Below are positions 47,896 through 57,249 of a DNA stretch of 64,000 bases, piece after piece. The notes below the pieces were generated by a model. The model saw only the letters and a list, made by a program, of their open reading frames with translations. It had not been told where the DNA came from and ran no database searches. The translations under genes and the position numbers were made by a program. The stretch comes from Parabacteroides distasonis ATCC 8503 (GTDB lineage: Bacteria; Bacteroidota; Bacteroidia; Bacteroidales; Tannerellaceae), in NCBI RefSeq assembly GCF_000012845.1, contig NC_009615.1, positions 2,633,501-2,697,500 of the forward strand, in the 5' to 3' direction. How positions within the stretch are numbered: the first letter of the stretch is position 1; each line of letters opens with the position of its first letter.

Positions 47896-49935
47896 ATGAA
47901 ACAGAAGAATTACAATATACCGACCGTGGTCTACTTCGTGGTGACCGCATTACTTATCGCCTACTTCTTCCCTCGGGAGGGAAAATTCCGTTATCAGTTC
48001 TATGAGGGCAAGCCTTGGAGATATGGATTACTCACCGCCCCGAGCGATTTCCCGATCTACAAGACCGACGACGAGGTAAAAGCGGAGAAAGACAGCGTAC
48101 TCCGTAAGTTCGAGCCTTATTACCGCATGAACCCCGACATCCAGAAGCAAGAGGTCGAGAAACTGCGTGCCAACTACAATAACGGCAATAACTTGCGAAG
48201 CAAAGTATCCCCCGCTTACATGCAGTATATAGAGAGCAGCCTGATCAACTTATACAAGAACGGTATCATCTCGTCGCAGGATCTGGACGAGCTACGGAAA
48301 GAGGAATACTCCCGTGTCAACCTCTTGGAGAACGCCGTCGCGCAGCCCCGCTACGTGAGCGATTTCTTCACCGTGCGCACCGCCTACGAGTTCATTATCA
48401 ACAACTGCCCGCCGCGGCTGGACAAATCGATCCTGCAATCGTGTGACATCAATAACTACCTCACCGAGAACATATCCTATGCCGCCGACATGTCCGACAA
48501 GATCAAGGAGGATATGCTACAGAGCGTATCGATCGCTAACGGTATGGTACAAGCCGGAGAGCGTATCGTAGACCGGGGCGAGATCATCGACAACCATACC
48601 TACAACGTGCTCCGTTCCCTAAAGGCCATACACGAGGCCAAGACGGGGGGCACGCAGACACAAGGCATCATACTGGCCGGGCAATTCGTGCTCGTCTTCG
48701 GACTGATGTTCTGTTTCTGGCTCTACCTATGGTCTTTCCGCTTGAAAATATTCCATAACCGGAAGAACGTACTATTCTTGATCCTCTGCATATTCGTGAG
48801 CTGCATCCTTACGGAACTATGTGTTACCTACGCGTTATTCAACGTATATATATTGCCGTTCGCCATCGTACCGATCGTGGTACGTACCTTCTTCGATTCC
48901 CGGACGGCGCTTTTCACGCACCTTATCATCGTGCTGATCTGCTCGTTGATGGTACCTTTCCCGCATGAGTTCCTGTTGCTACAAACCATAGCGGGCATGG
49001 TCGTGACGTTCAGCCTGAGAAACCTGAGCGAACGTTCGCAACTGATCCGGTGCGCATTCTTCATCTTCCTCTCGTACGCCATCTGCTACATGAGTCTCAC
49101 GTTGTTCCAAGAGGCGAACCTGAATAAGATCAACTGGATGATGATGCTCTATTTCGGCATCAACTTCATCCTCGTCATGTTCACCTACGTATTGGTATAT
49201 ATGCTGGAGAAGACGTTCGGCTACGTATCGGACATCACCTTGGTGGAACTGTCCAACATCAACAACCCGATCTTGAAGAAGCTTAGCGAGACTTGCCCGG
49301 GCACGTTCCAGCACTCCTTGCAGGTATCCATCCTCGCTTCCGAGGCGGCCGCCAAGATCGGCGCCAACGCCCAACTGGTACGTACCGGCGCCCTTTATCA
49401 CGACATCGGGAAGATGAGCAACCCCGTCTTCTTCACCGAGAACCAATCGAGCGTGAACCCGCATAACCAGTTATCGTTCGACCAAAGCGCGCAGATCATC
49501 ATCAGCCACGTCACCGAGGGCGTGAAGATCGCCGAGAAGGCCCTGTTACCCAAGGCGGTTATCAGCTTCATCCGTACGCACCACGGGCGTGGCAAGGCGA
49601 AGTATTTTTACAACTCTTTCAAGAACCAATACCCGGACAAGCCGATTAACGACGAGCTATTCACCTACCCCGGCCCGAATCCCTTCTCGAAGGAGACCGC
49701 CGTACTGATGATGGCCGATTCCGTGGAAGCCGCCTCCCGCAGCTTGAAGGAACATACCGAAGAGAGTATCAGCGCCTTGGTGAACAAGATCATCGACGGG
49801 CAGATCGCCGACGGCTTGCTAAAGAGCGCTCCGCTGACCTTCAAGGACGTGGAGACCATAAAGAGCGTATTCGTAGACAAACTGAAAACCATGTTCCATA
49901 CCCGAATCAGCTATCCGGACTTGAAAAAACAATAG
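47896..49935 (+). CDS. 7TM-HD membrane phosphohydrolase, PgpH-like
   Basis: Membrane protein of 679 residues with one N-terminal helix, a long outer domain (about 40-270), seven membrane helices (about 270-470) and a cytoplasmic HD domain. HD motifs are FQHSLQVSILASEAA, ALYHDIGKMSNP and IRTHHGRGKAKYF, with ADSVEAASR near the end. This is the plan of PgpH, which hydrolyses cyclic di-AMP in Firmicutes and Bacteroidetes relatives. Cyclic di-AMP as substrate is inference. The next gene starts 9 bases later. Confidence 0.92.
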   Translation: MKQKNYNIPTVVYFVVTALLIAYFFPREGKFRYQFYEGKPWRYGLLTAPSDFPIYKTDDEVKAEKDSVLRKFEPYYRMNPDIQKQEVEKLRANYNNGNNLRSKVSPAYMQYIESSLINLYKNGIISSQDLDELRKEEYSRVNLLENAVAQPRYVSDFFTVRTAYEFIINNCPPRLDKSILQSCDINNYLTENISYAADMSDKIKEDMLQSVSIANGMVQAGERIVDRGEIIDNHTYNVLRSLKAIHEAKTGGTQTQGIILAGQFVLVFGLMFCFWLYLWSFRLKIFHNRKNVLFLILCIFVSCILTELCVTYALFNVYILPFAIVPIVVRTFFDSRTALFTHLIIVLICSLMVPFPHEFLLLQTIAGMVVTFSLRNLSERSQLIRCAFFIFLSYAICYMSLTLFQEANLNKINWMMMLYFGINFILVMFTYVLVYMLEKTFGYVSDITLVELSNINNPILKKLSETCPGTFQHSLQVSILASEAAAKIGANAQLVRTGALYHDIGKMSNPVFFTENQSSVNPHNQLSFDQSAQIIISHVTEGVKIAEKALLPKAVISFIRTHHGRGKAKYFYNSFKNQYPDKPINDELFTYPGPNPFSKETAVLMMADSVEAASRSLKEHTEESISALVNKIIDGQIADGLLKSAPLTFKDVETIKSVFVDKLKTMFHTRISYPDLKKQ

Positions 49936-49944
49936 CGAACCAGC

Positions 49945-51126
49945 ATGAACGACCACCTACTCTACTTAGCCTCGACAGGGATCGTAGCCTTTACCTGCCT
50001 TCTGGTCAGCGGACTGCTGTTGTCGCTGAAGACCTTGCAGGAAAGCACGATCCCCAAGTACCGGACGGCCTGCAAGTATCTCGCCTTGGCCTCGGCATTG
50101 GTAGGCATAGGGCATATCTTCATCTTGTCCTCCGGCACGGACGAGCGAACCATCATGGAGTTGTTCTACTTCCCCATCCTGCTGATCAGCGCCTCGCAAG
50201 CGTTGCTGTTCACGTTCCTGCTCACCCTCTTATTCAGGGGAAAGAACGTGACCCGGAGGAATATCCTCCTCCACGCCATGCCTACGATCGCGCTTACCGT
50301 AGCGTACACGATCGCTTGTCTCTTCCGGGAGGATGTCCATACGTATCGTTTCGACGTATGGTGGGATAATCTTGGCAACCCGCCCCTGCTGATACGTACG
50401 CTCACGTGCCTCGTGTACCTTGTCCAGCTAGGGGGCTATACACATTTTTTCTTCCGGGAGCGGGCGATCTATCTAGGTAACCTGAAACAGATACCCCAAT
50501 CACCCGAGCGACTGGAATTGCGCTGGGTAACCCGTGCCTTCCTATGGGCGCTGGGTATCGGCATCGCCGCCGTGAGCCTCTGTTTCTTCCCGAATAATTA
50601 CTATAACACGGCGGTCAACTTCGTGTTCGCCCTCTTCTACGCCTCGGTATCGATCCACTACGCCAACTACCATTATACGTACGACCAACTATACCTGCGG
50701 CTCAACCTCGCCCCGCAAGCCGACGCCGATACCGATCCCAACCGGATGGACCTGGAGGATCTTATCGGCGGGTTGCTGGAAATCGAGGAGGACGAGTTGT
50801 TCCAGCAAGCGCAAAACTATATGGCCAGCTCCTCACCCTTCCTCAACCCGAATTTCAGCCGGCAAGACCTAGTACGTGCCCTCGGTACCAACGAGAAGTA
50901 TCTCTCCACCTCCATCAAGGACAAGCTGAACATCACGCTCAAGGAATACATCGACCGCTACCGGGTGAACCACGCCCGTACCGAGCTGTTGATGCCGGGC
51001 GACAGCCGGAGCATGGAAGAGATCGCTGTCGGCGCGGGCTTCACCAGCTCCCGCACCTTCTCGCGTATCTTCCAGAAAATACTGGGAGTCACCCCCGCCC
51101 AATACCGGCGGCAGGCGCAACAATGA
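49945..51126 (+). CDS. Membrane-anchored AraC-type transcriptional regulator
   Basis: Protein of 393 residues with about seven membrane helices in the first 240 residues (LYLASTGIVAFTCLLVSGLLLSL, ILLHAMPTIALTVAYTIACL, and others) and an AraC helix-turn-helix domain at the C-terminus (SMEEIAVGAGFTSSRTFSRIFQKILGVTPAQYRR). The form suggests that a signal in the membrane or periplasm is passed to DNA. It is 9 bases after the PgpH-like gene. The gene is followed at once by a tandem repeat and the DUF4469 gene. Confidence 0.88.
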   Translation: MNDHLLYLASTGIVAFTCLLVSGLLLSLKTLQESTIPKYRTACKYLALASALVGIGHIFILSSGTDERTIMELFYFPILLISASQALLFTFLLTLLFRGKNVTRRNILLHAMPTIALTVAYTIACLFREDVHTYRFDVWWDNLGNPPLLIRTLTCLVYLVQLGGYTHFFFRERAIYLGNLKQIPQSPERLELRWVTRAFLWALGIGIAAVSLCFFPNNYYNTAVNFVFALFYASVSIHYANYHYTYDQLYLRLNLAPQADADTDPNRMDLEDLIGGLLEIEEDELFQQAQNYMASSSPFLNPNFSRQDLVRALGTNEKYLSTSIKDKLNITLKEYIDRYRVNHARTELLMPGDSRSMEEIAVGAGFTSSRTFSRIFQKILGVTPAQYRRQAQQ

Positions 51127-51129
51127 GCA

Positions 51130-51171
51130 TTTTTCCGAGATCTGTCCTCTTTTTTCCCGGATTTGTCCTCT
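51130..51171. repeat. Two 21-bp tandem repeats upstream of the DUF4469 gene
   Basis: Units 51130-51150 and 51151-51171 are adjacent and identical at 18 of 21 positions. Each starts TTTTTCC and ends TGTCCTCT. Their reverse complement contains AGAGGACA and GGAAAAA, words that recur downstream of the same gene at 51991-52089. Confidence 0.7.
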
Positions 51172-51228
51172 CATTCTTACCCCGAACCCCGTTCTTTGCT
51201 GGCAGTAATCACTTAATAAAGGAATACC

Positions 51229-51990
51229 ATGGCAGAACAAATCATTCTCAACACAGACTTGTACGATAACCTGCTCACCGAGCGCAAGGGCGACTACACC
51301 GCCAAGCCGCGCATCACCGGGACATTGTATAACACGGACATCGCCGCCCGCATCGTGGCTGCGCGTACCGAGTACCAACACGGCACGATCCTCAACATCC
51401 TCGATATGGCCGACAGCCACAAGGTGCAGGCCATCGCCGAGGGCAAGAGCGTGGTGGACGGCGTGGGCCAATACCTCGTCAACGTGCAGGGGGCCTTCGA
51501 GGGCGAGAAGGCGCAGTTCGAACCCGGGAAGCACGCCCTCGGCATCACCTACACCATGGGCAAGCTCTTGCGCGAGACCCTCAAGCTGGTGAAGGTGGTG
51601 GTGAACGGCGTGGCGGCCGTAGGTCCGGTGATCAATACCGTGACCGACTCCACCTCCAAGGCCATCAACGGGCAGCTCAGCTCCGGCGGAGCCCTCGTGC
51701 TGGGTGGCGTGAACCTGAAGATACAGGGTGATGATCCCTCCATCGGTGTCTACCTCACCCCCACCACCGAAGGGGCCGCGCCGATGAAGGCACCCGTGGT
51801 GATCGCCAACTCGCCCTCGCAGGTGATCGTGCAGATGCCGACGCTGGCCGACGGGCAGTACACCGTGAGCCTCACCACGCAATACAGCGGAAGCCGTAAC
51901 GTAAAAGAGCCCCGCACCTACACCTTCCCCATCATCCTTATCGTAGGAGAAGGCGGTGGGGGCGACAGCGAGAGTCCGGACGAGATCTGA
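51229..51990 (+). CDS. HU-like DNA-binding protein with Ig-like DUF4469 domain
   Basis: Protein of 253 residues without signal peptide. The N-terminal half resembles the HU-like domain found with DUF4469 in Bacteroidales (LYDNLLTERKGDYTAKPRITGTLYNTDIAARI, then YLVNVQGAFEGEKAQFEPGKHALGITYTMG). The C-terminal half looks like an Ig-type beta sandwich (LVLGGVNLKIQGDDPSIGVYL, VIVQMPTLADGQYTVSLTTQYSG). The coding sequence is markedly G+C-rich; the line 51421-51480 has 40 G or C of 60. It is flanked by two repeat arrays and is first of three genes that share this composition. DNA binding is inferred from the fold. Confidence 0.75.
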   Translation: MAEQIILNTDLYDNLLTERKGDYTAKPRITGTLYNTDIAARIVAARTEYQHGTILNILDMADSHKVQAIAEGKSVVDGVGQYLVNVQGAFEGEKAQFEPGKHALGITYTMGKLLRETLKLVKVVVNGVAAVGPVINTVTDSTSKAINGQLSSGGALVLGGVNLKIQGDDPSIGVYLTPTTEGAAPMKAPVVIANSPSQVIVQMPTLADGQYTVSLTTQYSGSRNVKEPRTYTFPIILIVGEGGGGDSESPDEI

Positions 51991-52082
51991 GGACAACGTT
52001 GTCCGGCATGTCCGGACAACGGCTGCCAAGCATCGAGGACAACGGCTGCCAAGCCTGCCGGACAGGGGCTACCGGACCTGCC
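51991..52082. repeat. Four 23-bp tandem repeats after the DUF4469 gene
   Basis: The array starts right after the stop codon. Units are 51991-52013, 52014-52036, 52037-52059 and 52060-52082, followed by GGAAAAAACAA. Units 2 and 3 share GGACAACGGCTGCCAAGC; units 1 and 4 are more diverged. The first unit contains the perfect 14-bp palindrome GGACAACGTTGTCC. Confidence 0.8.
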
Positions 52083-52125
52083 GGAAAAAACAACCGATTT
52101 ATAAACCCTATTATACACATAGAAC

Positions 52126-54834
52126 ATGAGAACATCATTACATGACATCCACCTACCGGCAAGGCGAATATTCGCCTTGCTGATCAGTGTCGCGACACTG
52201 ATCGCCACCCTCCCGACAGCGGCCCGCGCGCAAGCGGAACCTCCCGGGGCACTCGACCTTGCCACCCTGCCGGGCACCCTGAACAATAACTGGTACATCA
52301 ACCTCGCGTACCTAAACGGCACGTGGGTGTACAAAGTAGGGGCATCCGACACGCAGGCCCCGACCACCGGCACCCCCTTCAACGGTACCATCACCGGCAC
52401 GATGCCCGAGGTAGGCCGGCAGTTCGTCATACACCCCTCCACCGATTCCGACAGCGTACTCACCTCCGCCGATCCCGACAGCGGCAACCCACCGGCGCTG
52501 ACGCTGAAAGACGCCGTCATAACCTCAAGTTTCAACCAGCTCTTCTATATCAAGGCCGGCGCGGAACCGACCCTCCGGATCGAGGGGGAGAACCGGATCG
52601 AGATCATGAGCGACCTCATCTATAACTTAGGCACGCTCACCCTGACCGTAGCCGATGCGCAGGAGATAAGCCAAGGTATCCTAAACGGATCTCCCGCGGG
52701 CACGGGTACGCTCACGGTCTATGCCCAAGCGCCGCTCAGCATCGGCGCCATCTCCAACTTCCAGAATGCCCGGATGCATCTGGACGGAGAGATACATGTC
52801 ATCAGTAAAACAGGTGGCTCAGCCTTTAAAAACGACAATACCTCGCCGGACGCGATCACGTTCGGGGATAACGCACGGATCCACCTGCAAGCGAACGCGC
52901 TCTGCACCTATGTAAGCGGCTTTATCGAACTGGATTTCGATACCGCCCCGACCGATGGCCGGACGCTGTCCGTCACCCCGGCAGGCGACGACGAGCCGGC
53001 GGCCACCTTCGCGACCGACGGGACCTGCTGGGGTTACGCCTTCCTCGCCGCGGCCGATACGCGGTATACCGCCTCCCTCGACGGCGAGCGGCTATATGCC
53101 GGCAGGCGTTACAGCGGGTCTTCCTATAAAGACGGAGACTACCCCTTCTTCCGGACAGACGGGGCATACTGCCGATACTCCGGCGCCACCGCCACCCGCC
53201 CCACCCCGCAGCCGCTCGACCTTTCCAAGGACTACGGCTACGGCAGCACCCGCACCGGCATCGACCTCTTCTTCGACCCCGCGGACGGATGGTACTGCGA
53301 CGAGAAGATGTTCGACGGGACGGTGACGACAAACGGCAGCTCATCCTACATCAACATCCCCGCCACCATCCATGCCGAGGGCGAGGCTACGCTTACGCTG
53401 GACAAGGTAAATTTCCAGCTCCCGACGGGCACGGCCCTCACGGTAGCGAGCGGGACGGTGACGCTCCAAAACAACACCTACAACGCCCTCCTGTCCGGAA
53501 CCCACGCGCTCCGGGTAGAGACGGGAGCCACCTGCCTCATCCCGACGCCCGCCGACCCAGATAACACCTTGGCGCTGACAGCCGCCGAGCAGGCCATCCA
53601 CCCCGAAGGCGGCGGCACCGTGAAGGGCCTTGTCCAACTCACATGGCCGGAATCTCCGTCTGGCTACATCTACCTCAAACCGGCGGAACCGGCGGAGAAT
53701 CCGAATGGTCTGACCTTCAATCTTACAGGCATGAAGAGCATAGCCACGAACTACCCGCTCTCCTTCTACCTAGAGAATCAGTCGACGGGCTTGAAACAGG
53801 AAGGCTACCGCTCCGACGACCCGGGGCAAACCTACCTCAGCACCTTCCCCGCCGCCCATCCCGACGGGCTGACAAGCTACACGGGATTGCGCGAAGTCCC
53901 GCCCGTCTGGATCGTGATCGACAAGGAGACGGCCTTCGACGCGAGCATGCCGGGCCAATGGCTGCGCGTCACCGAGAAGGGTGTCCTTACGGTAGGGAAG
54001 ATAGGAGAAAATGGAGTATTTCCACTGGTGAATGATCTCGAGCTGCAGGACGGCGGGCAGATCCGGTTCGCCGATGACGGTGTGCTAGGACTCGTAGCGG
54101 CCCGCTTCACCCACCTCTTCCCCAACCGCAACCAATGGCGGGCTACCACGCTAGCATCCAATACCGCCGACAAATTGGCTAGCGACGCGGGAACCCCCTG
54201 CTACGTGCGTACCGGATATCCCGACGCCACCGACCAGACTTGGCAGCCGGCGGATCCCGACAACCTGCATATACTCGCCGCGGGTAACCCCGTGCTGATC
54301 GCCGGCGAAGGCCCGGAGACAAACACGCTGCGCCTCAATTACGGCAATATCTACCTTTTCAAGGACAGCCCCGACTCCCCCATCGAGCCTACCAGCCCCG
54401 CCGAGCCGCTCAACACGGGCGTGTTCCTCTTCAAGGGCAATCGGGCCTCGTACAATGTGGAGATGCGAAACATATACGTCCTCAGCGACGACGGCAGCCG
54501 CTTCGAGCTGAAGGACCGGGTTACCCTGCGACCCTTTGAGAGCTATGTCGTGGCCAATGCCGCCACCCAAGCCCTGCTGAAGAGCCTCCGCTTGGACGGT
54601 ATCGTCACGGGTACGGAGCTGGCCGAGATCCCGGCGGACAACAGCTTCCGCGCATGGACCGCCGACGGACGTTTGCACCTCAGCGCCGACCATGCCGAGA
54701 AAGTTGCCGTATACCACGTCAGCGGGACCTTGAAGTGCTACCTGCCGCTCTTGCGCGGCGAGACGACGATCGCCCTTCCTTCCGGCATCTATCTCGTCCG
54801 CCAAGGCGGTACCGCAATCAAGGTCGTCCTGTAG
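52126..54834 (+). CDS. Large secreted beta-rich surface protein with sorting-type C-terminus
   Basis: Protein of 902 residues. The signal peptide runs to about residue 36 (TAARAQA). The body is rich in Thr, Gly and short beta strands with right-handed-helix-like features (LRIEGENRIEIMSDLIYNLGTLTLTVADAQ). I do not assign a catalytic domain. The last 50 residues (VAVYHVSGTLKCYLPL, then IALPSGIYLVRQGGTAIKVVL) have the shape of the type IX secretion or DUF6383-type C-terminal domain, as does the next protein. The gene is G+C-rich like its neighbours and follows the 23-bp array by 43 bases. Confidence 0.7.
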   Translation: MRTSLHDIHLPARRIFALLISVATLIATLPTAARAQAEPPGALDLATLPGTLNNNWYINLAYLNGTWVYKVGASDTQAPTTGTPFNGTITGTMPEVGRQFVIHPSTDSDSVLTSADPDSGNPPALTLKDAVITSSFNQLFYIKAGAEPTLRIEGENRIEIMSDLIYNLGTLTLTVADAQEISQGILNGSPAGTGTLTVYAQAPLSIGAISNFQNARMHLDGEIHVISKTGGSAFKNDNTSPDAITFGDNARIHLQANALCTYVSGFIELDFDTAPTDGRTLSVTPAGDDEPAATFATDGTCWGYAFLAAADTRYTASLDGERLYAGRRYSGSSYKDGDYPFFRTDGAYCRYSGATATRPTPQPLDLSKDYGYGSTRTGIDLFFDPADGWYCDEKMFDGTVTTNGSSSYINIPATIHAEGEATLTLDKVNFQLPTGTALTVASGTVTLQNNTYNALLSGTHALRVETGATCLIPTPADPDNTLALTAAEQAIHPEGGGTVKGLVQLTWPESPSGYIYLKPAEPAENPNGLTFNLTGMKSIATNYPLSFYLENQSTGLKQEGYRSDDPGQTYLSTFPAAHPDGLTSYTGLREVPPVWIVIDKETAFDASMPGQWLRVTEKGVLTVGKIGENGVFPLVNDLELQDGGQIRFADDGVLGLVAARFTHLFPNRNQWRATTLASNTADKLASDAGTPCYVRTGYPDATDQTWQPADPDNLHILAAGNPVLIAGEGPETNTLRLNYGNIYLFKDSPDSPIEPTSPAEPLNTGVFLFKGNRASYNVEMRNIYVLSDDGSRFELKDRVTLRPFESYVVANAATQALLKSLRLDGIVTGTELAEIPADNSFRAWTADGRLHLSADHAEKVAVYHVSGTLKCYLPLLRGETTIALPSGIYLVRQGGTAIKVVL

Positions 54835-54873
54835 AGCATACATTATATTATATACACTAAAACAGATACAAAT

Positions 54874-57018
54874 ATGAGAACATTCAGATATATCCTATCC
54901 TTGCTAGCCGCTACGCTCGCCCTGCTGGCGCAGCCGGCGATGGCGCAAGCCCCGGAGACGAGCACGAAGGCGCAACCTTCCGACCCAGTCTTCCCATACC
55001 TCCTCACCATCCAGCAACCCGCCGAGGGAGCGACGCTGGACGTAATGATCATGAACGCCGCCGGCACGTACACCGCCGTATCCTCCGGCCAGACCGTCTA
55101 CAACGGGACCAAGGTAGACCTCTTCTTCGTCCCGCAGGAAGGCTACCAACTGACGGTAGGCTCCATCACCTACAACGGCAACGCTACGACCGCAGAGACC
55201 CTGGCACCAAACGACAAGGGCTACACCGCACAGCGTAGCTTCACGATGCCCGCCCAGCCGACGACGGTTACCGCCGAGGCCGAGCTTATCCGCTACACGA
55301 TCACCTACGACCCGAATGGCGGCACCCTCCCGCAAGGCAGCCCCACCCAATATACCGTAGTATCGGACGAGTTCACCCTCCCCACGCCGACACACGCCAA
55401 TACCTACCTCTCCTTCGAGGGCTGGAAAGACACCGACGGGAATACGGTAGCGACCGTGGCGAAAGGCTCCACCGGCGATCTCTCCCTCACCGCCCAATGG
55501 AAAGAGAGCGAGCTGGCAGAGGTGGTAGGAGGGCCGGACGAGACCCGGATCGTCACCACCATCATGACCGCCGAAGAGATTCTGGCCGCTCTTGCCGCCA
55601 CATGGCCCAAGTTCACCTTCACCACCGACAGAGGCGACGTGATAGATAGCCCGATCTCGTGGAAACTGAAAGACGGCGCTACCCTCGACCTCACGCCCGG
55701 CAAGAAGAACCCCTTCGAATGGACAGCCACACCGCTGCCTGATGGCGTGAAAGGCAATGGGTACGTGATGAACGGCACCACGCAGGTCTACCTCGAAGCC
55801 TCCCCTATCATACCGGAAGACAACGGCGAGATCACGATAACGGACGAGAACAAGTTCCAACAAGATGATGGTACCGACAACTACTTCAACGGAGAGATCA
55901 ACGGAGAGGAGGGCAAGATCATAAACAAACTCACCCTCACCCCTCCCGCCGATACCGATATGACAATAAAGCTCAACGAGGTAACCTCCGCGACCACCCT
56001 CATCAACGGGACCGGGAAGACCAACCTCACCTTGAGCGGCACGAACAGTCTGGGTGCGGTCACGATCGAGCCCGGCAACGAATTGACGCTCACCCCCGGC
56101 GAGAATGCCGGCGACCTTGTCAACACCGCGGTCACCAACAAGGGCCATTTCACGGATCTTACCGCACGAGTGCCCACCGTGACACTCCCCGGCAACATCA
56201 CCCTCGAACGGATAGACCCGGCGGCAAGTACCCCGATACCATCCACTGACAGCTACGCGGAGCTTAAGGCCGGCATAACCGCCCCCGAAGGCACCGCCAT
56301 GGATTTGACGTATCTATGGCAGATTTTCAACGCACAGGCCGGCACATGGTCTACCGCCCCGGACGACTCGCAGCTGCGCAACGCCTCGAATACCTACAGG
56401 ACGAGAACCGTAGGCCAGTATCGTTGCCTAGTTACCGCCACCGTAACCGGAGACGGCGGCACGACCACGACCACGACGTTCGCCACGGCCCCGGCTGCCG
56501 TAACGCCTTACGTTCCTCCCGTAACGCCCCCCACGCCACAGCCCACAACCTATACCGTAACCCTCCCCGCCTTGGTAGGAGCCTCCATCACCCCGGCAGC
56601 CGGAGCGCATACGGTTACCGAAGGCGACGGTTTCTCCTTCACCCTCATCTTGGACGCAGACTACGACCAGTCCGTCCCTGTAGTGACCGTGAACGGTAAC
56701 GCCCTCATTCCCGACGCAAACGGCAAGTACACGATCACCGATATTTCCGCCAACCTGACCGTGGCGATCACCGGTATCGTGAGAAATACCACGACCGGTA
56801 TCGAGCTAGTGGAAAACGCTACCTTGATCCGTGCCGAGAGCGGTGCCTTGCTGATCCGTACGCCGGTCTCCGTGACAGCGCAGGTGATCGCCCTCACCGG
56901 AAACGTAGTCCGCACGGTACGGCTTCCCGCCGGAGACAATCGTGTAGATGGCTTGGCTAGCGGTATCTATATCGTCCGCCTATCCAATGAGATAACGAAG
57001 AAAGTGATAATCCGATAG
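54874..57018 (+). CDS. Secreted protein with InlB B-repeat and sorting-type C-terminus
   Basis: Protein of 714 residues with a signal peptide to about residue 25 (AMAQA). Residues about 138-210 form an InlB B-repeat / Listeria-Bacteroides repeat (YTITYDPNGGTLPQGSPTQY to LSLTAQWKE). A beta-rich middle and a Pro/Thr linker (PYVPPVTPPTPQPTT, near 545) follow. From about 636 the protein resembles the type IX or DUF6383-type C-terminal domain (GALLIRTPVSVTAQVIALTGN, then GLASGIYIVRLSNEITKKVIIR). It is likely a surface-exposed binding or adhesin-like protein. It is 39 bases after the 902-residue gene and ends the unit. Confidence 0.75.
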   Translation: MRTFRYILSLLAATLALLAQPAMAQAPETSTKAQPSDPVFPYLLTIQQPAEGATLDVMIMNAAGTYTAVSSGQTVYNGTKVDLFFVPQEGYQLTVGSITYNGNATTAETLAPNDKGYTAQRSFTMPAQPTTVTAEAELIRYTITYDPNGGTLPQGSPTQYTVVSDEFTLPTPTHANTYLSFEGWKDTDGNTVATVAKGSTGDLSLTAQWKESELAEVVGGPDETRIVTTIMTAEEILAALAATWPKFTFTTDRGDVIDSPISWKLKDGATLDLTPGKKNPFEWTATPLPDGVKGNGYVMNGTTQVYLEASPIIPEDNGEITITDENKFQQDDGTDNYFNGEINGEEGKIINKLTLTPPADTDMTIKLNEVTSATTLINGTGKTNLTLSGTNSLGAVTIEPGNELTLTPGENAGDLVNTAVTNKGHFTDLTARVPTVTLPGNITLERIDPAASTPIPSTDSYAELKAGITAPEGTAMDLTYLWQIFNAQAGTWSTAPDDSQLRNASNTYRTRTVGQYRCLVTATVTGDGGTTTTTTFATAPAAVTPYVPPVTPPTPQPTTYTVTLPALVGASITPAAGAHTVTEGDGFSFTLILDADYDQSVPVVTVNGNALIPDANGKYTITDISANLTVAITGIVRNTTTGIELVENATLIRAESGALLIRTPVSVTAQVIALTGNVVRTVRLPAGDNRVDGLASGIYIVRLSNEITKKVIIR

Positions 57019-57033
57019 GCAAGGTTTCACGAG

Positions 57034-57060
57034 TGAGAGCGGCGATGACAGCCGCTCTCA
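57034..57060 (+). terminator. Terminator hairpin after the surface-protein unit
   Basis: Perfect 10-bp stem TGAGAGCGGC / GCCGCTCTCA with a 7-base loop, 15 bases after the stop codon. The tail is A-rich rather than T-rich, so termination may be incomplete on the plus strand. Confidence 0.6.
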
Positions 57061-57067
57061 CAAAAAG

Positions 57068-57144
57068 AGGTTGCTAGAATGCCCATTGTCAGGTTCTTTG
57101 TAATCGCAGTTATAAGCATCTTACAATGGGCATTCTAGCAACCT
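57068..57144. repeat. Perfect 22-bp inverted repeat sharing a motif with 18.35 kb
   Basis: Arms 57068-57089 and 57123-57144 are exact reverse complements, with 33 bases between them. The core AGAATGCCCATTGT / ACAATGGGCATTCT and the neighbouring TAAGCATCT are the same words as in the cluster at 18343-18424. Confidence 0.8.
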
Positions 57145-57157
57145 TACGATAGATAAG

Positions 57158-57211
57158 TCCAAGACCAGCTCGAAGCCTTCGGCGCCGCTATAATAAGGAT
57201 CCGGGACGGGA
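57158..57211 (-). pseudogene. Relic of a low-molecular-weight tyrosine phosphatase gene
   Basis: These 54 bases match 57996-58049, inside the intact phosphatase gene, with only four differences. On the minus strand the relic reads PVPDPYYSGAEGFELVLDL, against VPDPYYSGAEGFELVLDLL in the intact protein, and three differences are silent third-position changes. No start, active-site loop or rest of the gene is present. It lies between the inverted repeat and the toxin-antitoxin promoter. Confidence 0.85.
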
Positions 57212-57249
57212 ATAGAATAAAGACAGTCACAAGAATAAACTACCGAAGC

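Noticed and set aside
50869..52029. 386-codon open frame on the minus strand
   Set aside because: It overlaps the AraC and DUF4469 genes in antisense. High G+C reduces stop codons, the translation is rich in His, Arg and Gly with no domain, and it crosses the repeat array.
51991..52082. CRISPR-like array after the DUF4469 gene
   Set aside because: The 23-bp units follow each other directly without spacers; this is a plain tandem repeat.
54904..56148. 414-codon open frame on the minus strand
   Set aside because: Antisense to the 714-residue secreted protein; Gly/Val/Arg-rich with no signal or motif, as expected for a chance frame in G+C-rich DNA.
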